DNA from: Evansella vedderi
GTDB lineage: Bacteria; Bacillota; Bacilli; Bacillales; Salisediminibacteriaceae
Length of the DNA stretch: 64,000 nucleotides
Assembly (NCBI RefSeq): GCF_030813435.1
Contig: NZ_JAUSUG010000014.1
Coordinates: 101,454-165,453, forward strand
Reading direction: 5' to 3'
The notes under the pieces were generated by a model, which made no database searches, was not told the origin of the DNA, and worked only from the letters and a program-made list of their open reading frames with translations. The translations under genes and the position numbers were made by a program. Below, in pieces: positions 42,384 to 50,676 of this stretch; position 1 is the stretch's first letter; every line of letters begins with the position of its first letter.

Positions 42384-43286
42384 TTGAAAAAAAAGATTTC
42401 TATTATTGGTGTGCCGATGGATTTAGGCCAAACTCGTCGTGGTGTAGACATGGGACCAAGTGCCATGAGATATGCCGGTGTCATTCAACGTTTGAAAAAG
42501 TTAGATTATGGTGTTGTTGACCGGGGAGATATTGAAATAGGACGACCTCCACAATATGACATAAAAAACGACGAAAATTTAAAGGATTTAGATGAAGTAG
42601 TTAAAGCAAATGCCCTATTAGCTGATTCCGTGTCTAAGGTGGTTGACGAAGGAGATTTTCCTTTAGTGCTAGGGGGGGACCATAGTATTGCCATTGGTAC
42701 GTTAGCTGGAGTGGCGAATAAATACGAAAATCTTGGCGTTATTTGGTTTGATGCACATGGAGATTTAAACACCGGGGAAACCTCCCCTTCTGGCAATATC
42801 CATGGAATGCCACTAGCTATTAGCCTAGGTATTGGACATTCTAGATTAACAGAGATTGGTGGTTATGCACCGAAAATCGAACCTGAAAACATTGTAATTA
42901 TCGGTGCTCGTTCCCTAGATGATGGGGAGAAAGAGCTCATCCGGGAAAAGGGTATCAGGGTTTACACGATGCATGAAATCGATCGATTGGGAATGACCAA
43001 TGTAATGGAAGAGGCCATTAAGCATGTTACTCGCAATACTGATGGTGTACATTTAAGTTTGGATTTAGATGCTCTAGACCCACAGCATGCACCAGGAGTG
43101 GGAACTCCAGTTGTAGGGGGAACAACTTATCGTGAAGCCCATTTAGCAATGGAAATGTTAGCAGAAAGACGAATTATTACATCCGCTGAATTTGTAGAAG
43201 TTAACACAATATTAGATATAAAAAACCAAACAGCAGAAGCAGCAGTAGGACTTATAGGCTCCCTATTCGGAGAAAAGTTATTATAA
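42384..43286 (+). CDS. rocF: Arginase
   Basis: Binuclear-manganese ureohydrolase splitting arginine to ornithine and urea, the first step of the pathway that continues with RocD and RocA. Metal-ligand motifs GGDHSIAIGT, WFDAHGDLNT and SLDLDALDP are complete. 300 residues. Start TTG 42384; AAAGGAAGG lies 13 bases upstream, a little far, but no better start exists and homologues begin at this point. It ends at a long GC-rich terminator. No urease gene is in the window. Confidence 0.95.
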   Translation: MKKKISIIGVPMDLGQTRRGVDMGPSAMRYAGVIQRLKKLDYGVVDRGDIEIGRPPQYDIKNDENLKDLDEVVKANALLADSVSKVVDEGDFPLVLGGDHSIAIGTLAGVANKYENLGVIWFDAHGDLNTGETSPSGNIHGMPLAISLGIGHSRLTEIGGYAPKIEPENIVIIGARSLDDGEKELIREKGIRVYTMHEIDRLGMTNVMEEAIKHVTRNTDGVHLSLDLDALDPQHAPGVGTPVVGGTTYREAHLAMEMLAERRIITSAEFVEVNTILDIKNQTAEAAVGLIGSLFGEKLL

Positions 43287-43349
43287 AAAGACAGCGAGGA
43301 CTTCCGCCGCTAGTTTAGGTTGAGCGGCGGAAAGCTTGCTGTCTTTTTT
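43285..43349 (+). terminator. Terminator of rocF
   Basis: AAAAGACAGC pairs with GCTGTCTTTT and TTCCGCCGCT with AGCGGCGGAA, a long two-part stem ending in six T. Confidence 0.92.
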
Positions 43350-43413
43350 AAAAGTTAAAAGGTATAAACTTTTTGCATGTTGAAAAATTGACTTGTAAGA
43401 CATCCTCTAATTT

Positions 43414-45111
43414 TTACTTAATAAGATTCCCGAAGGTTGGTGATCCGGGTGGTGCGTCAACAATCATGTGGAAAATAGGAATCGTATAAGCAAATAGGAT
43501 AAGAAGAATGGCAACTCCAATCCAAAGCTTCCAATTTTCCAAATACTTTGGAGTATTTGGCGTGTCGAGTGGAGCAGGTGTAATAGGGAACTCTGTTTTT
43601 CCTTTAGGTGCTAAGAACCCTAGATAAATAAAGTTATAGAACATAAGAACACCTGCAACAGTTAATATTACCCCACCAATGGCCACTGTTATATGACTTG
43701 CAAAGATGCCTTCAAACCACTGTAAAGCTTGTGGGTGGTCTTGGTATGTTGTATAAGAAGTTCTTCTTGGTGCCCCAAATAGTCCAAGAATGTGCATTGC
43801 TCCAGACATGAGGAACATACCTATTGTCCATAACCAAGTTTGAACCATTCCGCATCGGTTAGCATGCTTTGTGAATCGACGTCCTGTAAGTACTGGTATT
43901 AACCAATAAGCCATACCGAAGAAGGTAAGTAAAACGGTTGTCCCTACAGTTAAGTGAAAATGACCAACTACCCAAAGGGTATTATGGATAACAGAGTTCA
44001 ACTGAAAGCTTGCATTGATTATTCCCCCAGCACCAGCCGGGATAAACACAATCATCCCCATAAACGGTGCAAAGAAACGGACATCTCCCCATGGGAGCTT
44101 TTTAATCCAGTTGAATAGCCCTTTTCCGCCCTTTTGTCTGCCTGTTTGTTCAAACGTGGCAAAAATGGAGAAGGCAGTTAATAAAGAAGGAACGATAACA
44201 ACAAAGGTTAGTATTGTTTGTGTAAATTTCCAAAATTCACTAATCCCAGCTTCCATTAATTGATGGTGAAAACCAATTGGAATGGAAAACAGTAAGAATA
44301 AAATAAAAGCTAATCGTGCTAATGAGTCACTGAATAATCGCCCTCCTATAATTTTAGGTACTACTAAATACCAAACCATATAAGCAGGCATGATCCAGAA
44401 ATAAACAAGTGGATGGCCGAAATACCAAAAAAGTGTTCTACTAAGGACAACGTTTATCTCATCTGTTAAACCTAATGCCCATGGAATTAATTGAAATAAC
44501 ACTGTTGTCGCAACTCCAATAGAAGCTATAATCCATAAAAGGATGGTTGCTGTTGTCATAAACCCGAATAAAGGTGTCGGTTGACCAGGGTTGGCTTTTT
44601 TCCATCTATAATAGTGAGTTAAAAGAGCCGATCCAGAAAGCCAAGTTCCTACTACGAATAGTGCTAATGCTACATAGAAAAGCCAATGTGCCTGTAGTGG
44701 TGCGTAGAAAGTGTAAAGGACAGAAGCTTGGTTTGTTAAAATCATTATTGTAGCAAGCACTGTACCGATGGACATAATAGAAAAGCCGGTCCAACCTAGT
44801 TTTCTCAATCCATCAGTAAATGTTCCATGAGTTTTGCTCATTCCTGCAAAGAGAAATCCAAAAATAATATAAGTGGTAAAAACAAGTGCTAATAATACCC
44901 CGTGTGCAGTAAGAATTTGATAATAGCCGAGCCAGCTTGGAAGTTGAATCATTCCTCCACGTTCAAGCCCTTGTAATAACCCTCCAAATACCCCGAGAAG
45001 GAAGGCGACAAATGCTACGGAGACATGAACCATCGCAATTCGGCTGTCTTTAGGATGAAGTCCAGGTTCTTCTATTTTTGTTTGTTTAAATGCTAAGTTT
45101 GATTGTGTCAT
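43414..45111 (-). CDS. cbaB: ba3-type cytochrome c oxidase subunit I
   Basis: Catalytic heme-copper subunit, 565 residues with about 13 TM segments. FWYFGHPLVYFWIMPAY holds the CuB-ligand HPxVY motif, HHQLMEAG the next two histidines, and HNTLWVVGHFHLTVG the heme ligands. The sequence belongs to the B-type (ba3) group, not the aa3 CtaD group. Start overlaps the subunit II stop by four bases. B-type oxidases have high oxygen affinity, so the enzyme may serve when oxygen is low. Confidence 0.94.
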   Translation of the reverse strand: MTQSNLAFKQTKIEEPGLHPKDSRIAMVHVSVAFVAFLLGVFGGLLQGLERGGMIQLPSWLGYYQILTAHGVLLALVFTTYIIFGFLFAGMSKTHGTFTDGLRKLGWTGFSIMSIGTVLATIMILTNQASVLYTFYAPLQAHWLFYVALALFVVGTWLSGSALLTHYYRWKKANPGQPTPLFGFMTTATILLWIIASIGVATTVLFQLIPWALGLTDEINVVLSRTLFWYFGHPLVYFWIMPAYMVWYLVVPKIIGGRLFSDSLARLAFILFLLFSIPIGFHHQLMEAGISEFWKFTQTILTFVVIVPSLLTAFSIFATFEQTGRQKGGKGLFNWIKKLPWGDVRFFAPFMGMIVFIPAGAGGIINASFQLNSVIHNTLWVVGHFHLTVGTTVLLTFFGMAYWLIPVLTGRRFTKHANRCGMVQTWLWTIGMFLMSGAMHILGLFGAPRRTSYTTYQDHPQALQWFEGIFASHITVAIGGVILTVAGVLMFYNFIYLGFLAPKGKTEFPITPAPLDTPNTPKYLENWKLWIGVAILLILFAYTIPIFHMIVDAPPGSPTFGNLIK

Positions 45112-45581
45112 TGTGGAACCACCTCAATTACCATTTGCATGAATTGGTGACCTGTACCGCAATATTCGTTACAGATAACTAGGTATTCCCCGGATTCCCT
45201 AAATGTATATTCAGCGGAATTAACATGCCCAGGAGTTACCATAAAGTTAACGTTCGTCCCTGGAATGGTAAAGCTGTGAATGACATCGCTGCTAGTAACG
45301 AGAAATTCCACAGTAGCCCCCTCAGGAACTTCAATTTTAGATGGATTGTATCCGAATGCTTGGGCTATTAATACCGCTCTATATCTATTGTCGCCTATTT
45401 CCTCTAAACCAGGATTAGAGAATATTGGATCTTCACTTAAATTCTGTGAATCTACTGTTGCCATTTCACTAGGAGGATGATGTCCAAAAGCAAAAGCGGA
45501 AACTCCTAATATGGCAAGAAATAATATTAATGAACCTATCCCGAAGGATAACCATATTTTTTCGTATTTGTGTAAATGCAT
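45108..45581 (-). CDS. cbaA: ba3-type cytochrome c oxidase subunit II (CuA)
   Basis: 157 residues: one N-terminal TM anchor (about 10-32) and a cupredoxin domain with the binuclear CuA ligands in CNEYCGTGHQFMQM (Cys-x3-Cys-x3-His-x2-Met) plus the earlier His in SDVIHSFTIPG. It accepts electrons from cytochrome c outside the membrane and passes them to subunit I. Short for a subunit II, as expected for ba3 enzymes. RBS GAGGAGGG upstream of ATG 45581. Confidence 0.94.
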   Translation of the reverse strand: MHLHKYEKIWLSFGIGSLILFLAILGVSAFAFGHHPPSEMATVDSQNLSEDPIFSNPGLEEIGDNRYRAVLIAQAFGYNPSKIEVPEGATVEFLVTSSDVIHSFTIPGTNVNFMVTPGHVNSAEYTFRESGEYLVICNEYCGTGHQFMQMVIEVVPQ

Positions 45582-45602
45582 TGAGTTTAACCCTCCTCAT
45601 TT

Positions 45603-45758
45603 TTAAAGACGTCCAAGATATAAGAAAAAGATTGCGAACCACGAAATGAATATAAATGACCCTATAAACATTACGAATGTCAATGTACCTCTTAACTCTG
45701 AATTATCTTCTTTCGTAGACACATTGCTTTGTTTCGTCTTCAGATTAGATTTACTCAT
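45603..45758 (-). CDS. cbaD: Cytochrome c oxidase subunit IIa-like peptide
   Basis: 51 residues from ATG 45758, behind AGAGAGGGGGGCACA; the frame is open further upstream but without a ribosome site. A polar N-terminus and one TM span (about 28-48, LTFVMFIGSFIFISWFAIFF) fit the small subunit IIa that accompanies ba3 oxidases, and its place before subunit II is the expected one. First gene of the operon. Confidence 0.8.
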   Translation of the reverse strand: MSKSNLKTKQSNVSTKEDNSELRGTLTFVMFIGSFIFISWFAIFFLYLGRL

Positions 45759-45806
45759 TGTGCCCCCCCTCTCTGTAAATCGAACTGAATTACTCCCCAC
45801 GAACTA

Positions 45807-45870
45807 ATCATAAAGGATGAACGAAGTGTGATGGATATCATTTTGTGAAGAATTCGTGAAAATTTGTAAA
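45807..45870 (-). promoter_or_regulatory. Oxidase promoter with tandem ResD-like sites
   Basis: TTTGTGAAG, TTCGTGAAA and TTTGTAAAA follow one another at 10-11 bp steps (45842-45870, plus-strand reading); the first fits the ResD consensus TTTGTGAAT. On the minus strand a TATGAT (45812-45807) with a poor -35 (TCCATC) lies just downstream, giving an activator-dependent layout with the sites at about -42 to -70. An alternative TATAAT (45877-45872) would put the sites over the start. No gene is visible in 45880-46120. Confidence 0.5.
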
Positions 45871-46123
45871 AATTATACATTTGCACTATCGCTGTGTTGT
45901 TAACCAAAATAAGGAATTAAAGCAGCTTACGTCCTGCGTTTACATCAAAGAGTTTGAAAATTTTTTTATCAGTTGTAAGGGAGAGGGGTGTAGCCAACGA
46001 ACAACCAGATTATTATTTTTTAGGATAGAAGTTAATAAATGAAGATATATGGAAAATGGAGTAAATATAAATTTATTAAGATACAAAGTTTAAAAAATGT
46101 TTGTGACAAGGTTTTGAACTCCG

Positions 46124-46178
46124 TTGACGTAAAAAAAAATCCTGTGATATAATCTCTATAGTAATGAAAATCATTCTC
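46124..46178 (+). promoter_or_regulatory. Fur-controlled promoter of fbpC
   Basis: TTGACG (46124-46129), 18 bases, TATAAT (46148-46153). AGTAATGAAAATCATTCTC at 46160-46178 matches the 19-bp Fur box GATAATGATAATCATTATC at 15 positions and lies over the start site, the standard place for iron repression. Confidence 0.88.
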
Positions 46179-46305
46179 AACTAATTTTTAATAATTATAA
46201 ATTTAGAAAGTTTCTAATATAGAATGAGTGAAAGTACTCTATTCTACATTGCTATCAACTTCTTTAAAGTTAAGACCAACCACGATCTACTGGGAGGTAG
46301 GATGT

Positions 46306-47364
46306 ATGAGTTTTATAGAATTAAAAAATCTAACTAAATACTTTGCGGGCTCATCTGATCCAGCTGTTACTTCGCTAGACTTGTCCATTAATAAAGGGGA
46401 AATTATTACTTTGTTAGGGCCTAGTGGCTGTGGTAAGACGACGACTCTTCGGATGATTGCTGGTTTTGAACATCCAAGTAAAGGCTCTATTTCTATTGAT
46501 GGGAAAGAGGTATTTAGTGAGAGTCACTCTGTACCTCCAGAAAAACGGGGAATTGGAATGGTCTTTCAGGATTATGCACTTTTTCCACATATGACAATTT
46601 TAAAGAATGTTATGTTTGGATTAAATAAATGGAGCAGCTTCGAGAAAAAGAAGCGTGCAAAAGAGGTTTTAGAATTAGTCGGGTTGGAGGATTATGGGAA
46701 TCGTTATCCTACTCAATTATCTGGTGGACAGCAGCAAAGAGTTGCTTTGGCGAGGGCTTTAGCTCCGAAACCTCATGTGGTTTTAATGGATGAACCATTT
46801 AGTAACTTAGATGCGGGCTTACGTGAGAAAATGCGTTTCGATGTGACCAACATCTTAAGAAAAGCCAACACTACTGCCATTATGGTTACGCATGATCAGA
46901 AGGATGCATTTGCTGTATCTGATCGTGTTGTCGTTATGAAGGACGGTATTATACAACAAATTGCATCACCTAAAGAAATGTATCGTTGTCCCAAGAATTG
47001 TTTCGTAGCACAATTTGTGGGGAAAACAAATCTTTTAACAGGATTCATGGATGATGACCAAAAGCACATCCATACACATATAGGTAAAGTTTGTTTACCT
47101 GAACAATGGAAAGAGCGCTTAGAAACGGTTAAATTGTCTATACGCCCTGAAGGTTGCCGTTTAACAGAAGAAGGTAAATATTGTGGCGTTATTGATAGAG
47201 TGACTTACGGTGGGGAATATCAAGAGTTATATGTCCGTCTCCACAATGAACCACACTTATCAAAGGAACCTATGCTAATCTATGCACCAATCGAACAAGA
47301 GTTAGAAGTTGGTTCCGTCGTTTCCTTTGATATAAAACCAGAGCTTATTGCACTAGTAGAATAG
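46306..47364 (+). CDS. fbpC: Ferric-iron type ABC transporter ATPase (FbpC-like)
   Basis: 352-residue ATPase: Walker A LLGPSGCGKTT, LSGGQQQRVALARAL, Walker B VVLMDEPFSNLD, and a C-terminal TOBE-type regulatory domain (LSIRPEGCRL). The similarity is to the FbpC/PotA group that powers Fe(III) importers, and the Fur box upstream supports iron. No permease or binding-protein gene is adjacent, so the partners must be elsewhere. Start ATG 46306 has GGGAGGTAGG upstream; the frame is open from 46228 without a ribosome site. Confidence 0.88.
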   Translation: MSFIELKNLTKYFAGSSDPAVTSLDLSINKGEIITLLGPSGCGKTTTLRMIAGFEHPSKGSISIDGKEVFSESHSVPPEKRGIGMVFQDYALFPHMTILKNVMFGLNKWSSFEKKKRAKEVLELVGLEDYGNRYPTQLSGGQQQRVALARALAPKPHVVLMDEPFSNLDAGLREKMRFDVTNILRKANTTAIMVTHDQKDAFAVSDRVVVMKDGIIQQIASPKEMYRCPKNCFVAQFVGKTNLLTGFMDDDQKHIHTHIGKVCLPEQWKERLETVKLSIRPEGCRLTEEGKYCGVIDRVTYGGEYQELYVRLHNEPHLSKEPMLIYAPIEQELEVGSVVSFDIKPELIALVE

Positions 47365-47375
47365 AAAAGACTCAG

Positions 47376-47406
47376 CAGCTAACTCTATGAGTTAGCTGTA
47401 TTTTTT
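47376..47406 (+). terminator. Terminator of fbpC
   Basis: CAGCTAACTC / GAGTTAGCTG, loop of three, then TATTTTTT. Confidence 0.93.
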
Positions 47407-47410
47407 ATAA

Positions 47411-47582
47411 AGGCTCTTTTCTAAAAGATTGTTGTTTTTAGCAATAAATTTTTAGCTTGGATCCGCTACAGGCGGACCAATTACGCCTAAGGGCAGCCCA
47501 CGTCCTGTGGGCAACGCTGGAGTCGCCGCCTTTCGCTTCTCCAAGCTTAGCTCAAAAAGCAACAAAGTTTACGAAAAAAACC
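47411..47582. repeat. Intergenic inverted-repeat element (family A, 172 bp)
   Basis: Left arm AGGCTCTTTTCTAAAAGATT, TTGTTTTTAGC, GCTTGGATCCGCTACAGGCG; right arm CGCCTTTCGCTTCTCCAAGC, AGCAACAAAGTTTACG. Core GGGCAGCCCACGTCCTGTGG, also found inverted within 12871-13209. Between fbpC and the convergent rhomboid gene. Confidence 0.75.
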
Positions 47583-47620
47583 AAAAAAAGGGAGGCGATT
47601 AAAAAATTGATCGACTCTCT
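47583..47620 (-). terminator. Terminator of the rhomboid gene
   Basis: On the minus strand GAGAGTCGAT and ATCGCCTCCC form an imperfect stem followed by TTTTTTTGG. Confidence 0.6.
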
Positions 47621-47634
47621 CTTGTGAATAACTG

Positions 47635-48381
47635 TTATATAAATTGAGATATGAAAAGCAGGAGCAAAATGACACCTACTACAGAGAAAATAAGTTTATT
47701 TCGCTTTTTATTCCTTGCTTTCTTTTGCCAACGATTTGGGTCAAAGGTTACTTCATCAGTATCATGTATTTGTCGAAAGAAATGTTCCCTTCGTACATTT
47801 CGAAGAATTAGCGGTGCGATAGCAGCACCGCTAATTAATCCAAATAAGTGACCAAGGATATTTATTCCTGGATTAACAAAGGTCATAATAATACCAATGG
47901 CAAGAATGGTAACGATAATTTGTGAATTAGCTTGATCGATTAAATCTCGACGTGATAAAACCATATATAAATAGATACCGAAAAGACCAAAAATGGCTCC
48001 TGAGGCCCCTAAGTGTGCATAAAAGGGACCTTGCAATAAATAAGTAGCTATATTTGCTAATATACCAGCGGAGAAGTATGCCGTAATAAACTTTCCTTTT
48101 CCAAGCATCCGCTCTAGAGCAGGCCCAAACAACACAAGAGAAAAGGAATTAAAGAGTACATGTGGGATGGATCCATGTAAAAAGATAGGGGTAATTAGAC
48201 GCCAATACTCCCCTTGAGAAATAAAAAAGTTATGTCCAACTCCATAGCGGTATAAAGCATCTCCACCCAATAGAGGGAAAAACATACCCCAAAGGTGTAA
48301 AATAAGATGAATAGCAACAAGGGTGGTAACAACTTTATAAGACTTTATAAAAGTATCAAAGCTTTCATTTCGAATAAACAT
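47635..48381 (-). CDS. Rhomboid-family intramembrane serine protease
   Basis: 248 residues with six to seven TM segments. Catalytic Ser in LGASGAIFGLFG and catalytic His in ILGHLFGLISGAAI, plus the structural HGSIPHVLFNSFSLVLFGPA (HxxxxHxxxN region), make this an active rhomboid. It cleaves membrane proteins within the bilayer. In B. subtilis a rhomboid gene (ydcA) likewise precedes acpS, so synteny supports a YdcA orthologue. ATG 48381 has AAAGGAG upstream. Divergent from acpS. Confidence 0.92.
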   Translation of the reverse strand: MFIRNESFDTFIKSYKVVTTLVAIHLILHLWGMFFPLLGGDALYRYGVGHNFFISQGEYWRLITPIFLHGSIPHVLFNSFSLVLFGPALERMLGKGKFITAYFSAGILANIATYLLQGPFYAHLGASGAIFGLFGIYLYMVLSRRDLIDQANSQIIVTILAIGIIMTFVNPGINILGHLFGLISGAAIAPLILRNVRREHFFRQIHDTDEVTFDPNRWQKKARNKKRNKLIFSVVGVILLLLFISQFI

Positions 48382-48511
48382 AAAAATTCTCCTTTAGAAA
48401 TGAATTCCTTCTCATTCTAACATATGTTATATAAATCAGCCTATTATTGGAATTAGAAAAAATAAATAAATTCAAAGGAAAAAGTGTTAAAGAGAAACTA
48501 TTAAAATAATT

Positions 48512-48605
48512 GTCTCTGTTAAAGGAAAGTGTTGATTTTGAAACAGCGTTGCCCGCGGAAAGCAAGCGCCTTGAAACGAAAATCAACATCAAAATTTAAC
48601 AAAGC
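48512..48605. repeat. Intergenic inverted-repeat element (family B, 94 bp)
   Basis: TCTCTGTTAAAGG, GTGTTGATTTTG at the left; CGAAAATCAACATC, AATTTAACAAAGC at the right. Core GCGTTGCCCGCGGAAAGC. Between the rhomboid gene and acpS. Confidence 0.7.
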
Positions 48606-48638
48606 TAAATAATTATTAAGGGGAGTGTGGCGAAACCA

Positions 48639-48992
48639 ATGATTACGGGAATTGGTTTAGATTTGGTTGAAATGGATCGTATTCGTTCACTTTATGAACG
48701 ACAATCCTCTTTTGTAAATAGAGTATTAACGGAAAGGGAATTAACCTATTTTAAAACTCTTTCTGACAGGAGAAAAATAGAATTTTTGGCAGGGAGATTT
48801 TCGGCGAAGGAAGCTTTGGCGAAAGCGAATGGGAGTGGCATTGGGGAAAGTTTATCCTTTCAAGATATACATATTTTAAACGATGAAAAAGGAAAACCCT
48901 ATATTGTCTCTGAAAAAATTAATCAAAAAATCCATTTATCCATTACTCATACACAGAATTATGCTGCGGCACAAGTGGTTTTAGAGGAGTAA
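48639..48992 (+). CDS. acpS: Holo-[acyl-carrier-protein] synthase
   Basis: Transfers 4'-phosphopantetheine from CoA to apo-ACP, enabling fatty-acid synthesis. 117 residues with the magnesium-binding GIGLDLVEMDRI and FLAGRFSAKEALAKA and the C-terminal HLSITHTQNYAAAQVVLE. ATG 48639 is chosen because AcpS proteins begin MI-GIG-DL; the GTG at 48627 lies only one base after AAGGGGAG. First gene of the block shared with B. subtilis. Confidence 0.95.
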   Translation: MITGIGLDLVEMDRIRSLYERQSSFVNRVLTERELTYFKTLSDRRKIEFLAGRFSAKEALAKANGSGIGESLSFQDIHILNDEKGKPYIVSEKINQKIHLSITHTQNYAAAQVVLEE

Positions 48993-49083
48993 TTGATAAA
49001 TTTCTTGCAGCTTGTCACTGCTAGTCTGCATATTGTGATGGACAGCCTCATATAGTGTTAGTGCGGATGGGAGGGAAAGTTTA

Positions 49084-50658
49084 ATGTACGTGGTAACAGG
49101 TGAGGAAATGCACCAAATTGACCGCTATACCATGAATGAAATCGGTTTGAAGGAAGAAGTACTAATGGAAAGTGCCGGCCAGGCCTTTTGCCGTCAATTA
49201 ATTCCTAAGCTTTCAAAGGAAGACAAGGTTGTCGTTCTGATCGGAAAAGGAAACAATGGTGGAGATGGCTTTGTTATCGGTCGAATATTAAAGGAAGCTG
49301 GCTGCAATGTGGACGTGTGGGTTATTCCGCCGGAGGAAAAAATATGTAGCACAGCACTGGCTCATAAACGAATCTATGAGCACTCAGGCTATCAATGGAC
49401 TTCCTATCAAGAGCTTTACCTTAAAAAAGCTGTGGACGAAAAGCTTAGAGCCTATTCCGTTATTATTGATGCCCTTTTAGGTACTGGATTATCGGGAGAA
49501 CCTAAGGCTCCCTATTCAGAGCTAATAGGAAAAATTAACGAAGTAAAGGGAAGAGTTATTTCCGTTGATATTCCTAGTGGGACATCAAGTAAGGAGGGGG
49601 AAAGGAGTGAAAATAGTGTAAAAGCTGATGAAACCTTTTCCTTTCAAGCTCCAAAACTGAGTGGATTTCTTTACCCATTAGCGGCTAATTATGGGAAAAT
49701 GAGTGTTCTTGATATTGGGATTCCAAAAAAGGCTTTTGAGGAACAAAGGATAAAGCGGAAATTAATAACAGAGGAAGACGTACAAAGAACGCTTGCGAAG
49801 CGGATGCCAGACGCCCATAAAGGGTCGATTGGAAAAGCGTTAGTTATTGGTGGGTCACTCCAAATGACAGGGGCGCCTGTTTTGACAACAGAAGCTTGTC
49901 TTCGGTCTGGTGCAGGATTAACCACATTAGCTGTTCCAAATAATATCCACTTTATTGTTTCTCAAAAAACGACAGAGGCTACCTTTCTTCCTTTGGGATG
50001 TGAAAATGGTGAGGTGAAAACCTCTAATTTTTCACAGGAGATAGGATTAAATGATTATGATGCAATTGCCATTGGACCAGGTCTTGGAAGAACACAAACC
50101 TATTCTTTGTTTAGCTCTTTCAATGATTACAAAGGTCCCTTAGTAATTGATGCAGATGGTTTATACCATCTTTCCAATGAATTGGGGAAATGGAAAGAAG
50201 ATCGAAAAGGTGGTCCGACCATTATTACTCCTCATCCAGGGGAGATGGCTAGATTAATAGGCACATCCATTAGTGAAGTACAAAAGTGTCCTTTTCAACT
50301 TTCTAAAGATTTTGCGGAAGTCTATCAGATGTATGTTGTATTGAAAGGTCCTTACACAATTATTACTAGTCCTAACGGGGATCAATGGATCAATACAACT
50401 GGAAATGCTTCCCTTGCTAAAGGTGGATCTGGCGATGTATTAACAGGAATTATCCTGGCCTTTCTTCTTCAACACCGAAATGTAACAGCAGCCTTAACAA
50501 ATGCTGTTTACATTCATGGGAAAACTGCTGATGTGCTAGTAGAAACACACGATATAATAAGTGTGACCGCTACAGATGTGGTAGAGAGGTTACCTATGGT
50601 GCTCCGTTCCTTACGTTACCCTCGTAACGATTATATCCCTCCTTTGTCGTCGAAATGA
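49084..50658 (+). CDS. nnr: Bifunctional NAD(P)H-hydrate epimerase/dehydratase
   Basis: Repairs hydrated NAD(P)H. The N-terminal half (about 1-215) is a YjeF_N epimerase with the NAD(P)HX site VLIGKGNNGGDGFVIGR; the C-terminal half (about 230-510) is an ADP-dependent dehydratase of the ribokinase fold with HKGSIGKALVIGGS, AIGPGLG and the catalytic GNASLAKGGSGDVLTGI. Fusion of both is common in bacteria; B. subtilis has separate genes. 524 residues. ATG 49084 follows GGGAGGGAAAG. Lies between acpS and ydcC in the same direction. Confidence 0.94.
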   Translation: MYVVTGEEMHQIDRYTMNEIGLKEEVLMESAGQAFCRQLIPKLSKEDKVVVLIGKGNNGGDGFVIGRILKEAGCNVDVWVIPPEEKICSTALAHKRIYEHSGYQWTSYQELYLKKAVDEKLRAYSVIIDALLGTGLSGEPKAPYSELIGKINEVKGRVISVDIPSGTSSKEGERSENSVKADETFSFQAPKLSGFLYPLAANYGKMSVLDIGIPKKAFEEQRIKRKLITEEDVQRTLAKRMPDAHKGSIGKALVIGGSLQMTGAPVLTTEACLRSGAGLTTLAVPNNIHFIVSQKTTEATFLPLGCENGEVKTSNFSQEIGLNDYDAIAIGPGLGRTQTYSLFSSFNDYKGPLVIDADGLYHLSNELGKWKEDRKGGPTIITPHPGEMARLIGTSISEVQKCPFQLSKDFAEVYQMYVVLKGPYTIITSPNGDQWINTTGNASLAKGGSGDVLTGIILAFLLQHRNVTAALTNAVYIHGKTADVLVETHDIISVTATDVVERLPMVLRSLRYPRNDYIPPLSSK

Positions 50659-50676
50659 GACAGAGGGGTTGAGTAA

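Noticed and set aside
46039..46152. 37-codon frame before fbpC
   Set aside because: It covers the fbpC promoter up to its -10, is rich in Lys/Asn/Ile as expected by chance in AT-rich DNA, and has only a weak ribosome site.
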